This document shows, piece after piece, positions 11,701 through 24,631 of a stretch of DNA of 64,000 nt (its first letter is position 1; the number at the start of each line of letters is the position of its first letter). The stretch spans positions 210,001 to 274,000 of the forward strand of contig JAQJVL010000254.1 of NCBI GenBank assembly GCA_035578905.1, read 5' to 3'. Source of the DNA: Stictocephala bisonia. Its lineage: Eukaryota > Arthropoda > Insecta > Hemiptera > Membracidae. Below the pieces are notes generated by a model. The model was not told where the DNA came from and searched no databases. It saw only the letters and a program-made list of their open reading frames with translations. A program made the position numbers and the translations under genes.

Positions 11701-13015
11701 TTGTTTTTTTAATGAAAAATAGATTATATTACTTTAAGCCTTTGTTACTAATTAATTTTGTTCCTTTTGTTTTCATTAATTCAATTACATTTCTCGGTTA
11801 TAATCGATGTATAAAATCCAATTGAAATAAGATAGAAAGTCAACGATAACGAAAACATAAATGAATAAAAGAATGCATCCTTCTGACCCAAATTGTCAGT
11901 TTATTTAGTACATGATTAAATAATTCTCAATTAGTTAACTGACATATTAATTGTATCAAACCTCCCTTTAAACTTATACACAATATTGAAATTAATATTT
12001 TTTTCTTGAATTGGTAAGTGTTGGTATATTTTGAATTGTAATGCAAAAATCACTGTGATGACTAAAACATTCAATAACTTTTTCAAGCACTACGGGAATT
12101 TTAAATTAGAATTTAAAATATGGGAATAGTTACAAATTAAAAAAAAAAATTACTAAATAATTTGTGTATAAGTTTACCTACATCCATTCATATTTTACTC
12201 CTCATAACAGAAATGCAGTCACAACACCACAAGACAAGTGAACATTTCTATACAAAGCAATGGTGGTAACTTTAAAAAAACAACTGCTTAAAACTTAAAA
12301 GAAATATCGAATTTCTTGAGACAAAAAAATGTAAGACATTAAATGTGACAGTTCTCAATATGTAAGACGTACTATCGCACAGGTAATGCTGTCAGGGTGG
12401 GAGGGAGGGGGGAGTCACATACTGTTTGTAGAGAAGAGGGTAACTGAAAGTAGTAACGTTAGCAGAGTGAGAAAATATTTTAGTTAAAAGGAATTGATGT
12501 AATAAACTATTACATGGGGTAGCGTCTGAGCATAAGTGTGGCAAGTATTTAGGGGTAGGTAGGCTTTATGGTTCCAAACGTATAAGTCGAAGGTGAGTAG
12601 AGAGTCAAGTGAATCGCCATAGCTACTCACTGTAAAAGCGCAAACCAACAAGTACATAAATATTACATAAGAATAATATATTTTATTTGCTTGAATAGAT
12701 GAAAAACATTTATTAACAAGCATGGGTTTAGCATGGAAGTTGTGACATAAAAAAATATATTCTGTGAATAAATGACTATGTATTAAGAGGGAGCGATTTG
12801 GTCGTCATTGTATCATTGAATGGTCGATTTATAATATGTCTGCAACACTGTGACACAATTGGTTGTAAACTTGACACCGCAATGGTCCTTCACTAAAAAA
12901 TAACTGATGTCTAGATATTGTGTCAAGTTCAATATTCCGAAGGTGTATTTAGAGAAAGTATACTTACTTGTTTAGTATACTTGACATGTCGAGCCAGGTT
13001 CACTCAGGACGTCAC
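11701..13015. other. Anonymous DNA with one G-tract cluster
   Basis: No gene seen; the minus frame 12484-12723 has no recognisable features. At about 12396-12414 a run GGGTGGGAGGGAGGGGGG meets the four-tract pattern for a G-quadruplex. The sequence following it (GAAAGTAGTAACGTTAGCAG) loosely resembles DNA next to another G-rich run at 22310-22360. Confidence 0.5.
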
Positions 13016-13019
13016 TAGA

Positions 13020-13130
13020 GGACGGGAAATAATCACCCTTACGGTATTGTGTTTGGCCCTCGACTACCTCCAGTTTGTTTGCTAAGGACCCCAAGCCTTT
13101 ATTGCTTTCCTGGGCTCCCTTTGGTCGGGA
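13020..13130 (+). repeat. Diverged copy of A/B flank sequence
   Basis: Shares GGGAAATAAT, GGTATTGTGTTTGG, GTTTGTTTGCTAAGGA and CTTTATTGCTTTCCTGGG, in order and orientation, with 33004-33105 in copy A and 46799-46900 in copy B. The match is interrupted by a short extra segment (CTCGACTACCTC). This is an old dispersed repeat, not part of the recent duplication. Confidence 0.75.
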
Positions 13131-14111
13131 GAGTCCGAAACTCCAGGAGAAAATATTTGTTGACAGTGGCCACAGCTCGTTCTTTTTCGGTCAATTAGTA
13201 TGGCAGATGTTAATGGGGATCTATGAATGACGGAAATATGGGTAGGACGTTACATAAAGCAGGTTTTGATTCAGTATAATTTGTTGATTTGTGTGAATTA
13301 TTATATCTATTGAATAAACGTTAGACATCATTATTAATATTGTAGAACAAATTTTTTGTACTTAAATTTTGATTTAGGGATAATTATTTCCTGTAAATGA
13401 TATTTTAGTGAAATTTAAGAAAGCTTTTCTTATTATAAAATTATATACTATGCAGTATAATTGGGAAAATAGTCTTTACTACTCTAATAATTTTAATTTT
13501 TTACTAACAAGGCCTCTGATAATGTTGCCTTTGTCAACGAAAAACCTCATTACTACAAAATTAAAATAATTGAAATAGTGAAGTTTATTTTGACCAATTA
13601 TAGATATTTTAAAAATTGTTTACCTTATTTTTATCTGTAACTAACTTTTATGTCTATTATAATTCGAAAATCAAGATCAGCTTGAATCATAAAGATGAAT
13701 TTCGATGATGTACCAATAAGTATTAATATCAACATGTTGTTGAATATCGGTCTGGCATCAACATACAAATAAACAAACTTACTACATGGTGTATACATTA
13801 GCGGATATTTTGGAATTTAGTTCCATACACTGTAAATTGTAAATTATATTCTAAAAATGTGGTTACTCACCTCTATATTTTTGTGTACAAAATTAATATA
13901 AACAATCTGTTATGACATAAAATACAAATTAAGCACGAATAATCAAGGCCTACAATAATTTTATTTAAATTAGAATTTAACAAGGTATTTTGGAAAGTTC
14001 TTAACTGCGACTATTTTTAAACTTTCAGTTGTAGTTACTGACAGAATAAGTCAGATGACCTTAATGATTTTTACAACTATGTTTTAGTTTGAAATCTCTA
14101 ACACATATATG
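13131..14111. other. Anonymous AT-rich DNA
   Basis: No gene or repeat recognised. Confidence 0.6.
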
Positions 14112-14115
14112 TATA

Positions 14116-15274
14116 CAGGGTGTTTCAGTACTCACTGCCAACCTTTTGAGGCATTGATTCTTGGCTAAGAGCAAATCTAAACATCACATTTAAATTATCC
14201 GAAAGTCCTCAATTACTCACAGATACGCCATTTTTTTTCATAAAGTATTTTTGTCCAAAAAATCGTATATTGCAAAATTTTAAAATTCAGTATACACCTT
14301 AATAATAGTAAATCCAACTTACGAAAAAAATAACAATTTCTAAAGTAAGAATTAAAAATCATGGCCATCCAAAATGTTCAAATAAGAACAAATTTTAAAA
14401 CAATAGTCATATAACACTTTTACATAAGTAACTTTTCTTATAAAATTCAAAGACAAATGTAACGATATCCTATTTATTTAGATCGAATACAAAATAAATG
14501 AGGTAGGACATTTTTTGTGGTGCGTGGCAGATGGAGCAAGTCAATTTACGCAGTCAATACAACAATGTGACAATCACCTAACCCCTAAAAATGATTTTAT
14601 AAGTTAATTAGTTAGTTAAATTACTGTAGTTTCAATTTATTCAATATTTATTAACTTAGTTAGGATTTATTATTATTTTGTTAATACAAATCAGGCTTTA
14701 AACAATTCTTTTTGCATTTTTATGCTGAATGTAAAGAAAACATAGGAAAAGTTTAAAGGAAAACAAATAAGGTTGTTTTAACTAATATTCTTATTTTAAT
14801 TGAGAAAACAAATTTGTTTTAACTTATAAATACAATCAGGTCAGATGATTGTTACATTGTTGTACTGGCTGCGTACATCATACCTCGTTTATTTTTTATT
14901 CGATCTAAATAAATATATCGTTAGGATATCGTTAGATTTGTCTTTTAATTGTACAAGAAAAGTTATTTAGGTAAAAATGTTATACGACTATTATTTTAAA
15001 AGTTGTTCTGAATTGAACATTTTGGATGGCCACTATTTTGAATTCCTATTTTAGAACATTTGAAAATTTGTTTTCTAAGTTGGCTTTACTATTAAGGTGT
15101 ATACTAAATTTCAAAATGTTACATTATATGGTTTTTTGAGAAAAAAATAATTTATGAAAAAACAAAATAGTGGCTCTGTGAGTAATTGAGGACCTTCGGA
15201 TAGTTTAAATGTGATATTTAGATTCGCTCTTAGCCAAGAATACCAAAAGGTTGGTAGAGAGTTCTAAAACACCG
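14116..15274. mobile_element. Palindromic element, second family
   Basis: A 1.16-kb near-complete palindrome beginning CAGGGTGTTTCAGTACTC and ending in its imperfect complement (GAGTTCTAAAACACCG). TATA lies directly outside both ends (14112-14115 and 15275-15278). Arms of about 0.57 kb share blocks such as TTCTTGGCTAAGAGC and CCGAAAGTCCTCAATTACTC with their complements. The interior sequence is unrelated to the 3.67-kb element, although the first seven bases and the target choice agree. Non-coding. Confidence 0.88.
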
Positions 15275-15278
15275 TATA

Positions 15279-16869
15279 TTAAGCATACAGTTACGTTAAA
15301 GCGATTGTGTTTGATTTTATTAATTAATTAATAATAAAATCAGCATATAAATTATATAATGAAATTTAGTAGCCCCTGACTGTTATACGATTGATAATTT
15401 AGTTTAGAATATAATTTTTAGGTAACAATAATATTTTAATAAAACTAAATAATATTTGTATACAAACTGTGAAAATATATAGAAAATAAAACATTTTATG
15501 CTATATAATTATATAGTGGCCTAAAAAAATTACTAACACTCATCAAACACCAAGACACTTCAACTAATTGCTTAGCAAAAAGTATCATCTATGATGTTAA
15601 TGCATGGAAACGTAAGTAACAAACATAATTCATATGCTTTTGATAAAAAAATATCTTCTAAATACTCAGGCTATAGTTTTATTTACTTTTGAAATGGATA
15701 ATGCCAGAAAGTAAGAATAAACATATAATTCTTGACTGATATATAGTGTAGCACTTTTGTTTTCTCTAGTTACTATTCCAAAACTTCAAAAACTTTGATA
15801 GTTAGTCACAACAACAAATAAGTTTCGCGTGTAAACTGGTAACTCTGCAAGTCACGAGTTTTGTACGTTGAACATCACAACGAAGAAAAAACTATACATA
15901 ATAACTACATATATCTTAAATAGTTTAAAAGATTGCACCACCATAGAATTATGGCAGAGTATATATATTTGAATTGTGGCATATCTAATAAGTTGTGTAC
16001 ATTTTATTTTCAGACTCTGAAAGATTTGTGTCAGTTTTTATTTATTTATCAGGATATCCTAGATTATCCAAAATTTATTTCACTCTATTATAGTTTGTAA
16101 CATTACAATGTAGTAGTATTTATATCATAATTTTATTGTACTTTACTAAGAAGAAAAATATAACATCATTGAAATATGCTGGTGGATTGTAAACCCACCT
16201 TTGTGATTTATGATTAGAGAATGAACACAATAGTTATGCATTTAATTGAGTTGTTGAGCGCAGTTTGGTATAAAATATCGATGTTAAAATAGGTTATTTA
16301 AATTATAATAAATTGTTTTCGTATTTTTTAATTTTAAATTAAATCCGCACGGTGTCTTCAATTACCAAAAAACTTTTTGGAATATTGAAAGAACGCATGT
16401 AATGATATTATATTTAGTAATTAGTATTGATTTAAATATAATTTTATTCAGATTCAAAACACTCCTTGTAAACGTCACTTATATCGCCCAGCTACACTCA
16501 GCATACTTCACACGTCTCGACACAAGTAGTTGAGTATAACTCAGGCAGGTAGCGCCACTGTTGTGTGGAATGTTAATATCTCGTGTCAACGAACTCTACT
16601 CTACAATATACAAGTTATTTATTGTTAAACGCTCTCATATTCTAGTTAATCATGCATAGGTTACCTCCATTATACCAAACATGGATTTAACGAAATTATA
16701 ACAAATACATCTAAACAAAATACTCTGTATATATTTTTACCAAACTATTTGGAATTATATTTCAGTGCCATGCAAGGTTTATCAAAAGGAAAGGTAGAAA
16801 ATCTGTCATTTTCATTGACGTACTTAAAAATACACTATGTTAAGCGAAACAAAATGTATTTATGTATTG
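15279..16869. other. Anonymous AT-rich DNA
   Basis: No supportable gene or RNA. This lies just before the 87-bp array; the matching flank in copy B is hidden in the assembly gap. Confidence 0.6.
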
Positions 16870-19396
16870 TTGTGATATCCAGTGCAATACTACATGCACC
16901 ATGTTATTATGTTGTTAATATAACAGTAATATTCACTACGTATATTGGAGATATTTTTGTGATATCCAGTGCTATACTACATGCACCTTGTTATTATGTT
17001 GTTAATATAACAGTAATATTCACTACGTATATAGGAGATATTTTTGTGATATCCAGTGCTGTACTACATGCACCTTGTTATTATGTTGTTAATATAACAG
17101 TAATATTCACTACGTATATAGGAGATATTTTTGTGATATCCAGTGCTATACTACATGCACCTTGTTATTATGTTGTTAATATAACAGTAATATTCACTAC
17201 GTATATAGGAGATATTTTTGTGATATCCAGTGCTGTACTACATGCACCTTGTTATTATGTTGTTAATATAACAGTAATATTCACTACGTATATTGGAGAT
17301 ATTTTTGTGATATCCAGTGCTGTACTACATGCACCATGTTATTATGTTGTTAATATAACAGTAATATTCACTACGTATATTGGAGATATTTTTGTGATAT
17401 CCAGTGCTATACTACATGCACCGTGTTATTATGTTGTTAATATAACAGTAATATTCACTACGTATATTGGAGATATTTTTGTGATATCCAGTGCTATACT
17501 ACATGCACAGTGTTATTATGCTGTTAATATAACAGTAATATTCACTACGTATATTAGAGATATTTTTGTGATATCCAGAGCTATACTACATGCACAGTGT
17601 TATTATGCTGTTAATATAACAGTAATATTCACTACGTATATTAGAGATATTTTTGTGATATCCAGAGCTATACTACATGCACAGTGTTATTATGCTGTTA
17701 ATATAACAGTAATATTCACTACGTATATTAGAGATATTTTTGTGATATCCAGTGCTATACTACATGCACAGTGTTATTATGCTGTTAATATAACAGTAAT
17801 ATTCACTACGTATATTAGAGATATTTTTGTGATATCCAGAGCTATACTACATGCACAGTGTTATTATGCTGTTAATATAACAGTAATATTCACTACGTAT
17901 ATTAGAGATATTTTTGTGATATCCAGAGCTATACTACATGCACCATGTTATTATGCTGTTAATATAACAGTAATATTCACTACGTATATTGGAGATATTT
18001 TTGTGATATCCAGTGCTATACTACATGCACCGTGTTATTATGCTGTTAATATAACAGTAATATTCACTACGTATATTGGAGATATTTTTGTGATATCCAG
18101 TGCTATACTACATGCACCGTGTTATTATGCTGTTAATATAACAGTAATATTCACTACGTATATTGGAGATATTTTTGTGATATCCAGAGCTATACTACAT
18201 GCACAGTGTTATTATGCTGTTAATATAACAGTAATATTCACTACGTATATTGGAGATATGTTTGTGATATCCAGTGCTATACTACATGCACAGTGTTATT
18301 ATGCTGTTAATATAACAGTAATATTCACTACGTATATTGGAGATATTTTTGTGATATCCAGTGCTATACTACATGCACAGTGTTATTATGCTGTTAATAT
18401 AACAGTAATATTCACTACGTATATTGGAGATATTTTTGTGATATCCAGTGCTATACTACATGCACAGTGTTATTATGCTGTTAATATAACAGTAATATTC
18501 ACTACGTATATTAGAGATATTTTTGTGATATCCAGAGCTATACTACATGCACAGTGTTATTATGCTGTTAATATAACAGTAATATTCACTACGTATATTG
18601 GAGATATTTTTGTGATATCCAGAGCTATACTACATGCACAGTGTTATTATGCTGTTAATATAACAGTAATATTCACTACGTATATTGGAGATATTTTTGT
18701 GATATCCAGTGCTATACTACATGCACAGTGTTATTATGCTGTTAATATAACAGTAATATTCACTACGTATATTAGAGATATTTTTGTGATATCCAGAGCT
18801 ATACTACATGCACAGTGTTATTATGCTGTTAATATAACAGTAATATTCACTACGTATATTGGAGATATTTTTGTGATATCCAGTGCTATACTACATGCAC
18901 AGTGTTATTATGCTGTTAATATAACAGTAATATTCACTACGTATATTGGAGATATTTTTGTGATATCCAGTGCTATACTACATGCACCGTGTTATTATGC
19001 TGTTAATATAACAGTAATATTCACTACGTATATTGGAGATATTTTTGTGATATCCAGAGCTATACTACATGCACAGTGTTATTATGCTGTTAATATAACA
19101 GTAATATTCACGACGTATATTGGAGATATTTTTGTGATATCCAGTGCTATACTACATGCACAGTGTTATTATGCTGTTAATATAACAGTAATATTCACTA
19201 CGTATATTGGAGATATTTTTGTGATATCCAGTGCTATACTACATGCACAGTGTTATTATGCTGTTAATATAACAGTAATATTCACTACGTATATTGGAGA
19301 TATTTTTGTGATATCCAGAGCTATACTACATGCACAGTGTTATTATGCTGTTAATATAACAATAATATTAACACAGTAATATATTGGAGATATTTT
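16870..19396 (+). repeat. 87-bp tandem array, about 29 copies
   Basis: Head-to-tail units of 87 bp with landmarks TGTGATATCCAGTGCTATAC and AATATAACAGTAATATTCAC. Variants come in blocks. The first seven units carry GTTATTATGTTG after TGCACC; later units mostly carry CAGTGTTATTATGCTG, with ATTAGAG/ATTGGAG and CCAGAGC/CCAGTGC variants distributed in runs. That pattern is expected from local unit amplification. Since 87 is 29 codons without stops, one plus frame is open for 876 codons (16749-19379). It encodes a repeated hydrophobic stretch with no domain, and I do not call it a gene. Confidence 0.95.
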
Positions 19397-20327
19397 TAGT
19401 ATTAATTATTTTCAAAGACACGCTAAAGTTTTCATGAAGTGTCTAGTGTTAATGATTATTCTTCTGAAAATACGTTTGTAATCATTTTTAAAGATTGCGG
19501 AATACCTTTTTGCTGTGGAGGAAATTGTCTGTTTAATGTGTAGAAGAAATCAACTTAATTATTTATGTATAAGTCGTACAACCCTTTCCATGATGTAGAG
19601 AAATTGCTTTTCGAAAATTATTAATAACTTTTCAAAATATATAAAACTGTTCTGTTGGAGTAGATATAAAAGTGAGTTTACATTTTTTTTAATTTACTCA
19701 AATAACTTAAACTTTAAATCAAAACTAAAAGATTTATTCTGCCATAGGAGAACATTCATTTGAAAGAAAACTAGAACCACATCACAACACTACTAAATAT
19801 TCCATTCCCACTTCAGGTTTAAATTATTATGATCATAAATAATTGGTGCTACAACACTAATTAAGTGTCAAAGTAGTAATCCCACGTAAAGTTGTAAATA
19901 GTCTACAGTGAGTACACATAAATAAATATGTATTTCCTGCTACTTGAAGTAGATATACAGACTTTCGACTATTTACTACTCAACAGATATATGACTGATA
20001 TTTGTTGGCTACCTCGTTATATTTAAATTATTATACCTTAAAAAAATGAATCATTTTTAACTTCTCAAAATGAGTTAAACTAACTTCATATCTAATTTGT
20101 AATCATTCTAAAAAATAACGAACGAGCTGTTTAATGTTACACACCATATTACACTTTAAAGATATACTTCCTTATTTACAAACATCTTATTTCTAACACG
20201 ATTGCCAATAACATACTTCCGGTATAAAAATACTAAAGTACAAGAAGTTTCTTGTTTGCGTTAAATACATAAATTGTTCGTTTTCTGAGGAGGTTTGAAC
20301 AGTGTCCGTCGATAATCAATAAACGAC
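19397..20327 (+). repeat. Spacer duplicated in copy B
   Basis: Aligns with 34514-35460. No gene or RNA seen within it. Confidence 0.85.
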
Positions 20328-20862
20328 ACCTGTAACTTCTTACGTCGTTTGTACCTGTAACTTCTTACGTCGTTTGTACCTGCAACTTCTTACGTCGTTT
20401 GTACCTGTAACTTCTTACGTCATTTGTACCTGTAACTTCTTATGACGTTTGTACCTGCAACTTCTTACGTCGTTTGTACCTGCAACTTCTTACGTCGTTT
20501 GTACCTGTAACTTCTTACGTCATTTGTACCTGTAACTTCTTATGACGTTTGTACCTGCAACTTCTTACGTCGTTTGTACCTGTAACTTCTTACGTCATTT
20601 GTACCTGTAACTTCTTATGTCGTTTGTACCTGCAACTTCTTACGTCGTTTGTACCTGTAACTTCTTACGTCATTTGTACCTGTAACTTCTTATGACGTTT
20701 GTACCTGCAACTTCTTACGTCGTTTATAACTGTAACTTCTTACGTCGTTTGTACCTGTAACTTCTTACGTCATTTGTACCTGTAACTTCTTATGTCGTTT
20801 GTACCTGCAACTTCTTACGTCGTTTGTACCTGTAACTTCTTACGTCGTTTGTACCTTTAACT
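20328..20862 (+). repeat. 25-bp tandem array, about 21 copies
   Basis: Units of 25 bp of the form CTTCTTACGTCGTTTGTACC followed by TGTAA. Variants recur every third unit: TGCAAC with TTACGTCG, then TGTAAC with TTACGTCATTTG, then TTATGACGTTTG or TTATGTCG. This gives a 75-bp higher-order repeat over much of the array. The TTACGTCA/TGACGTAA variants are close to the cAMP-response-element core. The homologous array in B (35463-36173) lacks the regular three-unit order. Confidence 0.93.
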
Positions 20863-20984
20863 CATCCGTATTAGGGGGCAAATGTTTGGCTTTCGAATAA
20901 CATTCTTCGTATATTAATAGAATACAGTGTCCATCTTTATAATTTTACTTCAATAAAAAAATTCTACTTAATCGCCCTTTTTAA

Positions 20985-21955
20985 TTGGTGATCAATAAGT
21001 AGCACGAGATTAAAGATCGATGTAAATTGGTGATCAATAAGTAGCACGAGATTAAAGATCGATGTAAATTGGTGATCAATAAGTAGCACGAAATTAAAGA
21101 TCGATGTAAATTGGTGATCAATAAGTAGCACGAAATTAAAGATCAATGTAAATTGGTGATCAATAAGTAGCACGAGATTAAAGATCGATGTAAATTGGTG
21201 ATCAATAAGTAGCACGAGATTAAAGATCGATGTAAATTGGTGATCAATAAGTAGTACGAGATTAAAGATCGATGTAAATTGGTGATCAATAAGTAGCACG
21301 AGATTAAAGATCGATGTAAATTGGTGATCAATAAGTAGCACGAAATTAAAGATCGATGTAAATTGGTGATCAATAAGTAGCACGAAATTAAAGATCGATG
21401 TAAATTGGTGATCAATAAGTAGCACGAGATTAAAGATCGATGTAAATTGGTGATCAATAAGTAGCACGAGATTAAAGATCGATGTAAATTGGTGATCAAT
21501 AAGTAGCACGAGATTAAAGATCGATGTAAATTGGTGATCAATAAGTAGCACGAGATTAAAGATCGATGTAAATTGGTGATCAATAAGTAGCACGAAATTA
21601 AAGATCGATGTAAATTGGTGATCAATAAGTAGCACGAGATTAAAGATCGATGTAAATTGGTGATCAATAAGTAGCACGAGATTAAAGATCGATGTAAATT
21701 GGTGATCAATAAGTAGCACGAAATTAAAGATCGATGTAAATTGGTGATCAATAAGTAGCACGAGATTAAAGATCGATGTAAATTGGTGATCAATAAGTAG
21801 CACGAGATTAAAGATCGATGTAAATTGGTGATCAATAAGTAGCATGAGTTTAAAGATCGATGTAAATTGGTGATCAATAAGTAGCACGAAATTAAAGATC
21901 GATGTAAATTGGTGATCAATAAGTAGCACGAGATTAAAGATCGATGTAAATTTGT
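20985..21955 (+). repeat. 42-bp tandem array, about 23 copies
   Basis: Units of 42 bp: GATCAATAAGTAGCACGAGA, TTAAAGATCGATGTAAATTG, GT. They vary mainly at CGAGATT/CGAAATT. Two minus frames are open throughout because 42 is divisible by three; these are artefacts of the period. In copy B the same position (36296-36350) holds only about one degenerate unit. Confidence 0.95.
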
Positions 21956-23045
21956 GATTTATAAACATATTTAGTAACAGAAAACCGTTTACTGAACTAT
22001 GTGAAGTATATAAGTGTTGATTTGAACTTCGTATCAAGTAATATGTAAATATATACTATATAAAAAAAATTAAATCCAATAAATTAATTTTGCTTAAAGA
22101 AGGTAGAGTAATTACCGTTTATATGAATGTCATAGATAAAGTGAGACATGGATTCCAATCTAAGATATTTATTAAACTCATTAATATTGATGGTTCTAAC
22201 AACAACAAAACAAACTAAACAGCAACGACAAAGTAATCAGAAACTAACAAAAACTTATATATTTTTAAACAAATGTACTCCTTGAATTTTTCAAAGTTGG
22301 CTTATAATGTGGAGGGGGAGAGTCACTGAAAGTGAAACAGTTAGAGAACAATTATCATATATCATTTTATTAATTTATAATCAAGGATGGTATATTTCTA
22401 GTTATATTTGTAAATAGCCATGAGACAATCAATCAACAATCAATTTTAAATCAACTAACTGAGCGAAAATAGCATTTAGCTTTTACTGGTTTAGCAAATA
22501 TGAGTTGAAAGGATAGCAAATGATACAATATATTTGAGAATTTGTTGTTTATTTATAATTTACTTTAATAATATACTAACGAACGTTGAATGAGTGGGAA
22601 TTTAAAAATCTATTTAGCTTACATTTCATGTCTATTACTTTATTAATATTTTAAACAACTCATAAATATTTGAAATAGACAATTCAAATTAATTTATTTA
22701 CTTTTACATATTATGTGGTTAGTTTAATGCAGTATACCAATAATTACGTCAAATATTTCCGCTGATTGAGTGTAAAAACCTGTGATAACACTAATAAAAA
22801 CACTATTGCAAACGATTATTTTTATTTAGTAACTGAACTATAGTAAATATTATAACATATACTATTAATAATAATTATACTATTAAAAAAAAAAACTAAA
22901 TAATTATTATAAAACACTGTGGTTACAAATTGTGGTATTGTTCAATTAATCCCATTCTTAAAGGTAAAAGTTTCATTTATAAAAGCCTCAGTACATAAAA
23001 CCCCTTTTTTAGTATTGGTATTCATACTAAACTCGTGAACTTAAA
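21956..23045 (+). repeat. Spacer duplicated in copy B
   Basis: Aligns with 36352-37463 apart from substitutions and small indels. Includes a short purine-rich stretch near 22312. No gene found. Confidence 0.85.
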
Positions 23046-23828
23046 TTAGCCATATATGGCTGTATGCATGTTCAGTTTGCCAAATATGGCTGTATGCATG
23101 TTCAGTTTGCCAAATATGGCTGTATGCATGTTCAGTTTGCCAAATATGGCTGTATGCATGTTCAGTTTGCCAAATATGGCTGTATGCATGTTCAGTTTGC
23201 CAAATATGGCTGTATGCATGTTCAGTTTGCCAAATATGGCTGTATGCATGTTCAGTTTGCCAAATATGGCTGTATGCATGTTCAGTTTGCCAAATATGGC
23301 TGTATGCATGTTCAGTTTGCCAAATATGGCTGTAGTTTGCCAAATATGGCTGTATGCATGTTCAGTTTGCCAAATATGGCTGTATGCATTTTCAGTTTGC
23401 CAAATATGGCTGTATGCATGTTCAGTTTGCCAAATATGGCTGTATGCATGTTCAGTTTGCCAAATATGGCTGTATGCATGTTCAGTTTGCCAAATATGGC
23501 TGTATGCATGTTCAGTTTGCCAAATATGGCTGTATGCATGTTCAGTTTGCCAAATATGGCTGTATGCATGTTCAGTTTGCCAAATATGGCTGTATGCATG
23601 TTCAGTTTGCCAAATATGGCTGTATGCATGTTCAGTTTGCCAAATATGGCTGTATGCATGTTCAGTTTGCCATATATGGCTGTATGCATGTTCAGTTTGC
23701 CAAATATGGCTGTATGCATGTTCAGTTTGCCAAATATGGCTGTATGCATGTTCAGTTTGCCAAATATGGCTGTATGCATGTTCAGTTTGCCAAATATTGC
23801 TGTACGCATGTTCAGTTTGCCAAATACA
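23046..23828 (+). repeat. 30-bp tandem array with CArG-type sites, about 26 copies
   Basis: Units of 30 bp: CCAAATATGGCTGTATGCAT, GTTCAGTTTG. The array is very homogeneous; one unit near 23330 has lost 18 bp, and the final two drift. Every regular unit contains CCAAATATGG, which satisfies the CC(A/T)6GG consensus bound by SRF/MADS proteins, inside the palindrome GCCAAATATGGC. It also has ATGCAT. Several frames on both strands are open purely from the period. The homologous array in B is 37464-38099. Confidence 0.95.
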
Positions 23829-24246
23829 ACATCAGCTGTCTATATGGGTAATTCAACATGGTTCATTGACTGATAAAGGAGGAATAATTAAAAATACCAA
23901 CTATTACTTCACAAATGAAACAATATGGCTAAATATAGATCTCCTATAACTTTTCGAAAAAGTTTGTCAACGCCTGTTATAGTACGGTAGGCGACACACA
24001 CCTGCATCTATATTGCCGTTGGCAGTGTTCAGGCGCTTCTCACAGAACTAAAATAATATCTACACGTAATAGACGAAATGCTGAGTAAGTTAAAAAATAT
24101 ATAAATTTATTACATTTTACTTCACTTAAACTTCTGTCGGCTCTCTTACATTTATTTTAAGATAAGTTTACTTAAATGTTACATAAAACTATGATATCCG
24201 GATTTGTGAAAACTTTAACATTTTTTTTTATTTTAATGTTTATAGA

Positions 24247-24249
<3 letters not shown>
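23829..24249 (+). repeat. Spacer duplicated in copy B
   Basis: Aligns with 38100-38470. A carries about 60 bp near 24160-24235 that B lacks. No gene seen. Confidence 0.8.

Positions 24250-24299
<50 letters not shown>
24250..24299. repeat. (TA)n microsatellite
   Basis: About 25 uninterrupted TA dinucleotides. Copy B has only a few TA steps at the same place (38470-38480), so the run expanded in A or shrank in B. Confidence 0.97.
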
Positions 24300-24303
<4 letters not shown>

Positions 24304-24631
24304 CATATAAATGCCACATTTACCGAATCTCAGGATATGAACAATAGTTCTTTATTTTATCTTAAATAAAATATAAATTTCTTAAACCTGGCCTTTTTAA
24401 GGGATATGGGCACACTTATTTCATTTTAATAAATACATGGATCTTTTAGATATAAATCAGAAAGCAATATACAAGATGATTCTTAAAGCCCTTCCCTATT
24501 TCCACAACACATTGTACAAGAAAAAAAATAATGACAAAAAAAGTCTTAAGAACATTGGTCCTAAAACAGGTAAATAACGAGTTACAGCTAGCAAACGATT
24601 TAATCCATGAAGCCATTAATTAATTAAATCT

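Noticed and set aside
16749..19379. 876-codon open frame over the 87-bp array
   Set aside because: Unit length is 29 codons without a stop, so openness is automatic. The product is a bare repeat without start context or domain.
20964..22037. 357- and 258-codon minus frames over the 42-bp array
   Set aside because: Two frames are open at once because 42 is divisible by three; copy B lacks the array.
23041..23949. Multiple open frames on both strands over the 30-bp array (also 37462-38149)
   Set aside because: All explained by a 30-bp period without stops; several frames cannot all be genes.
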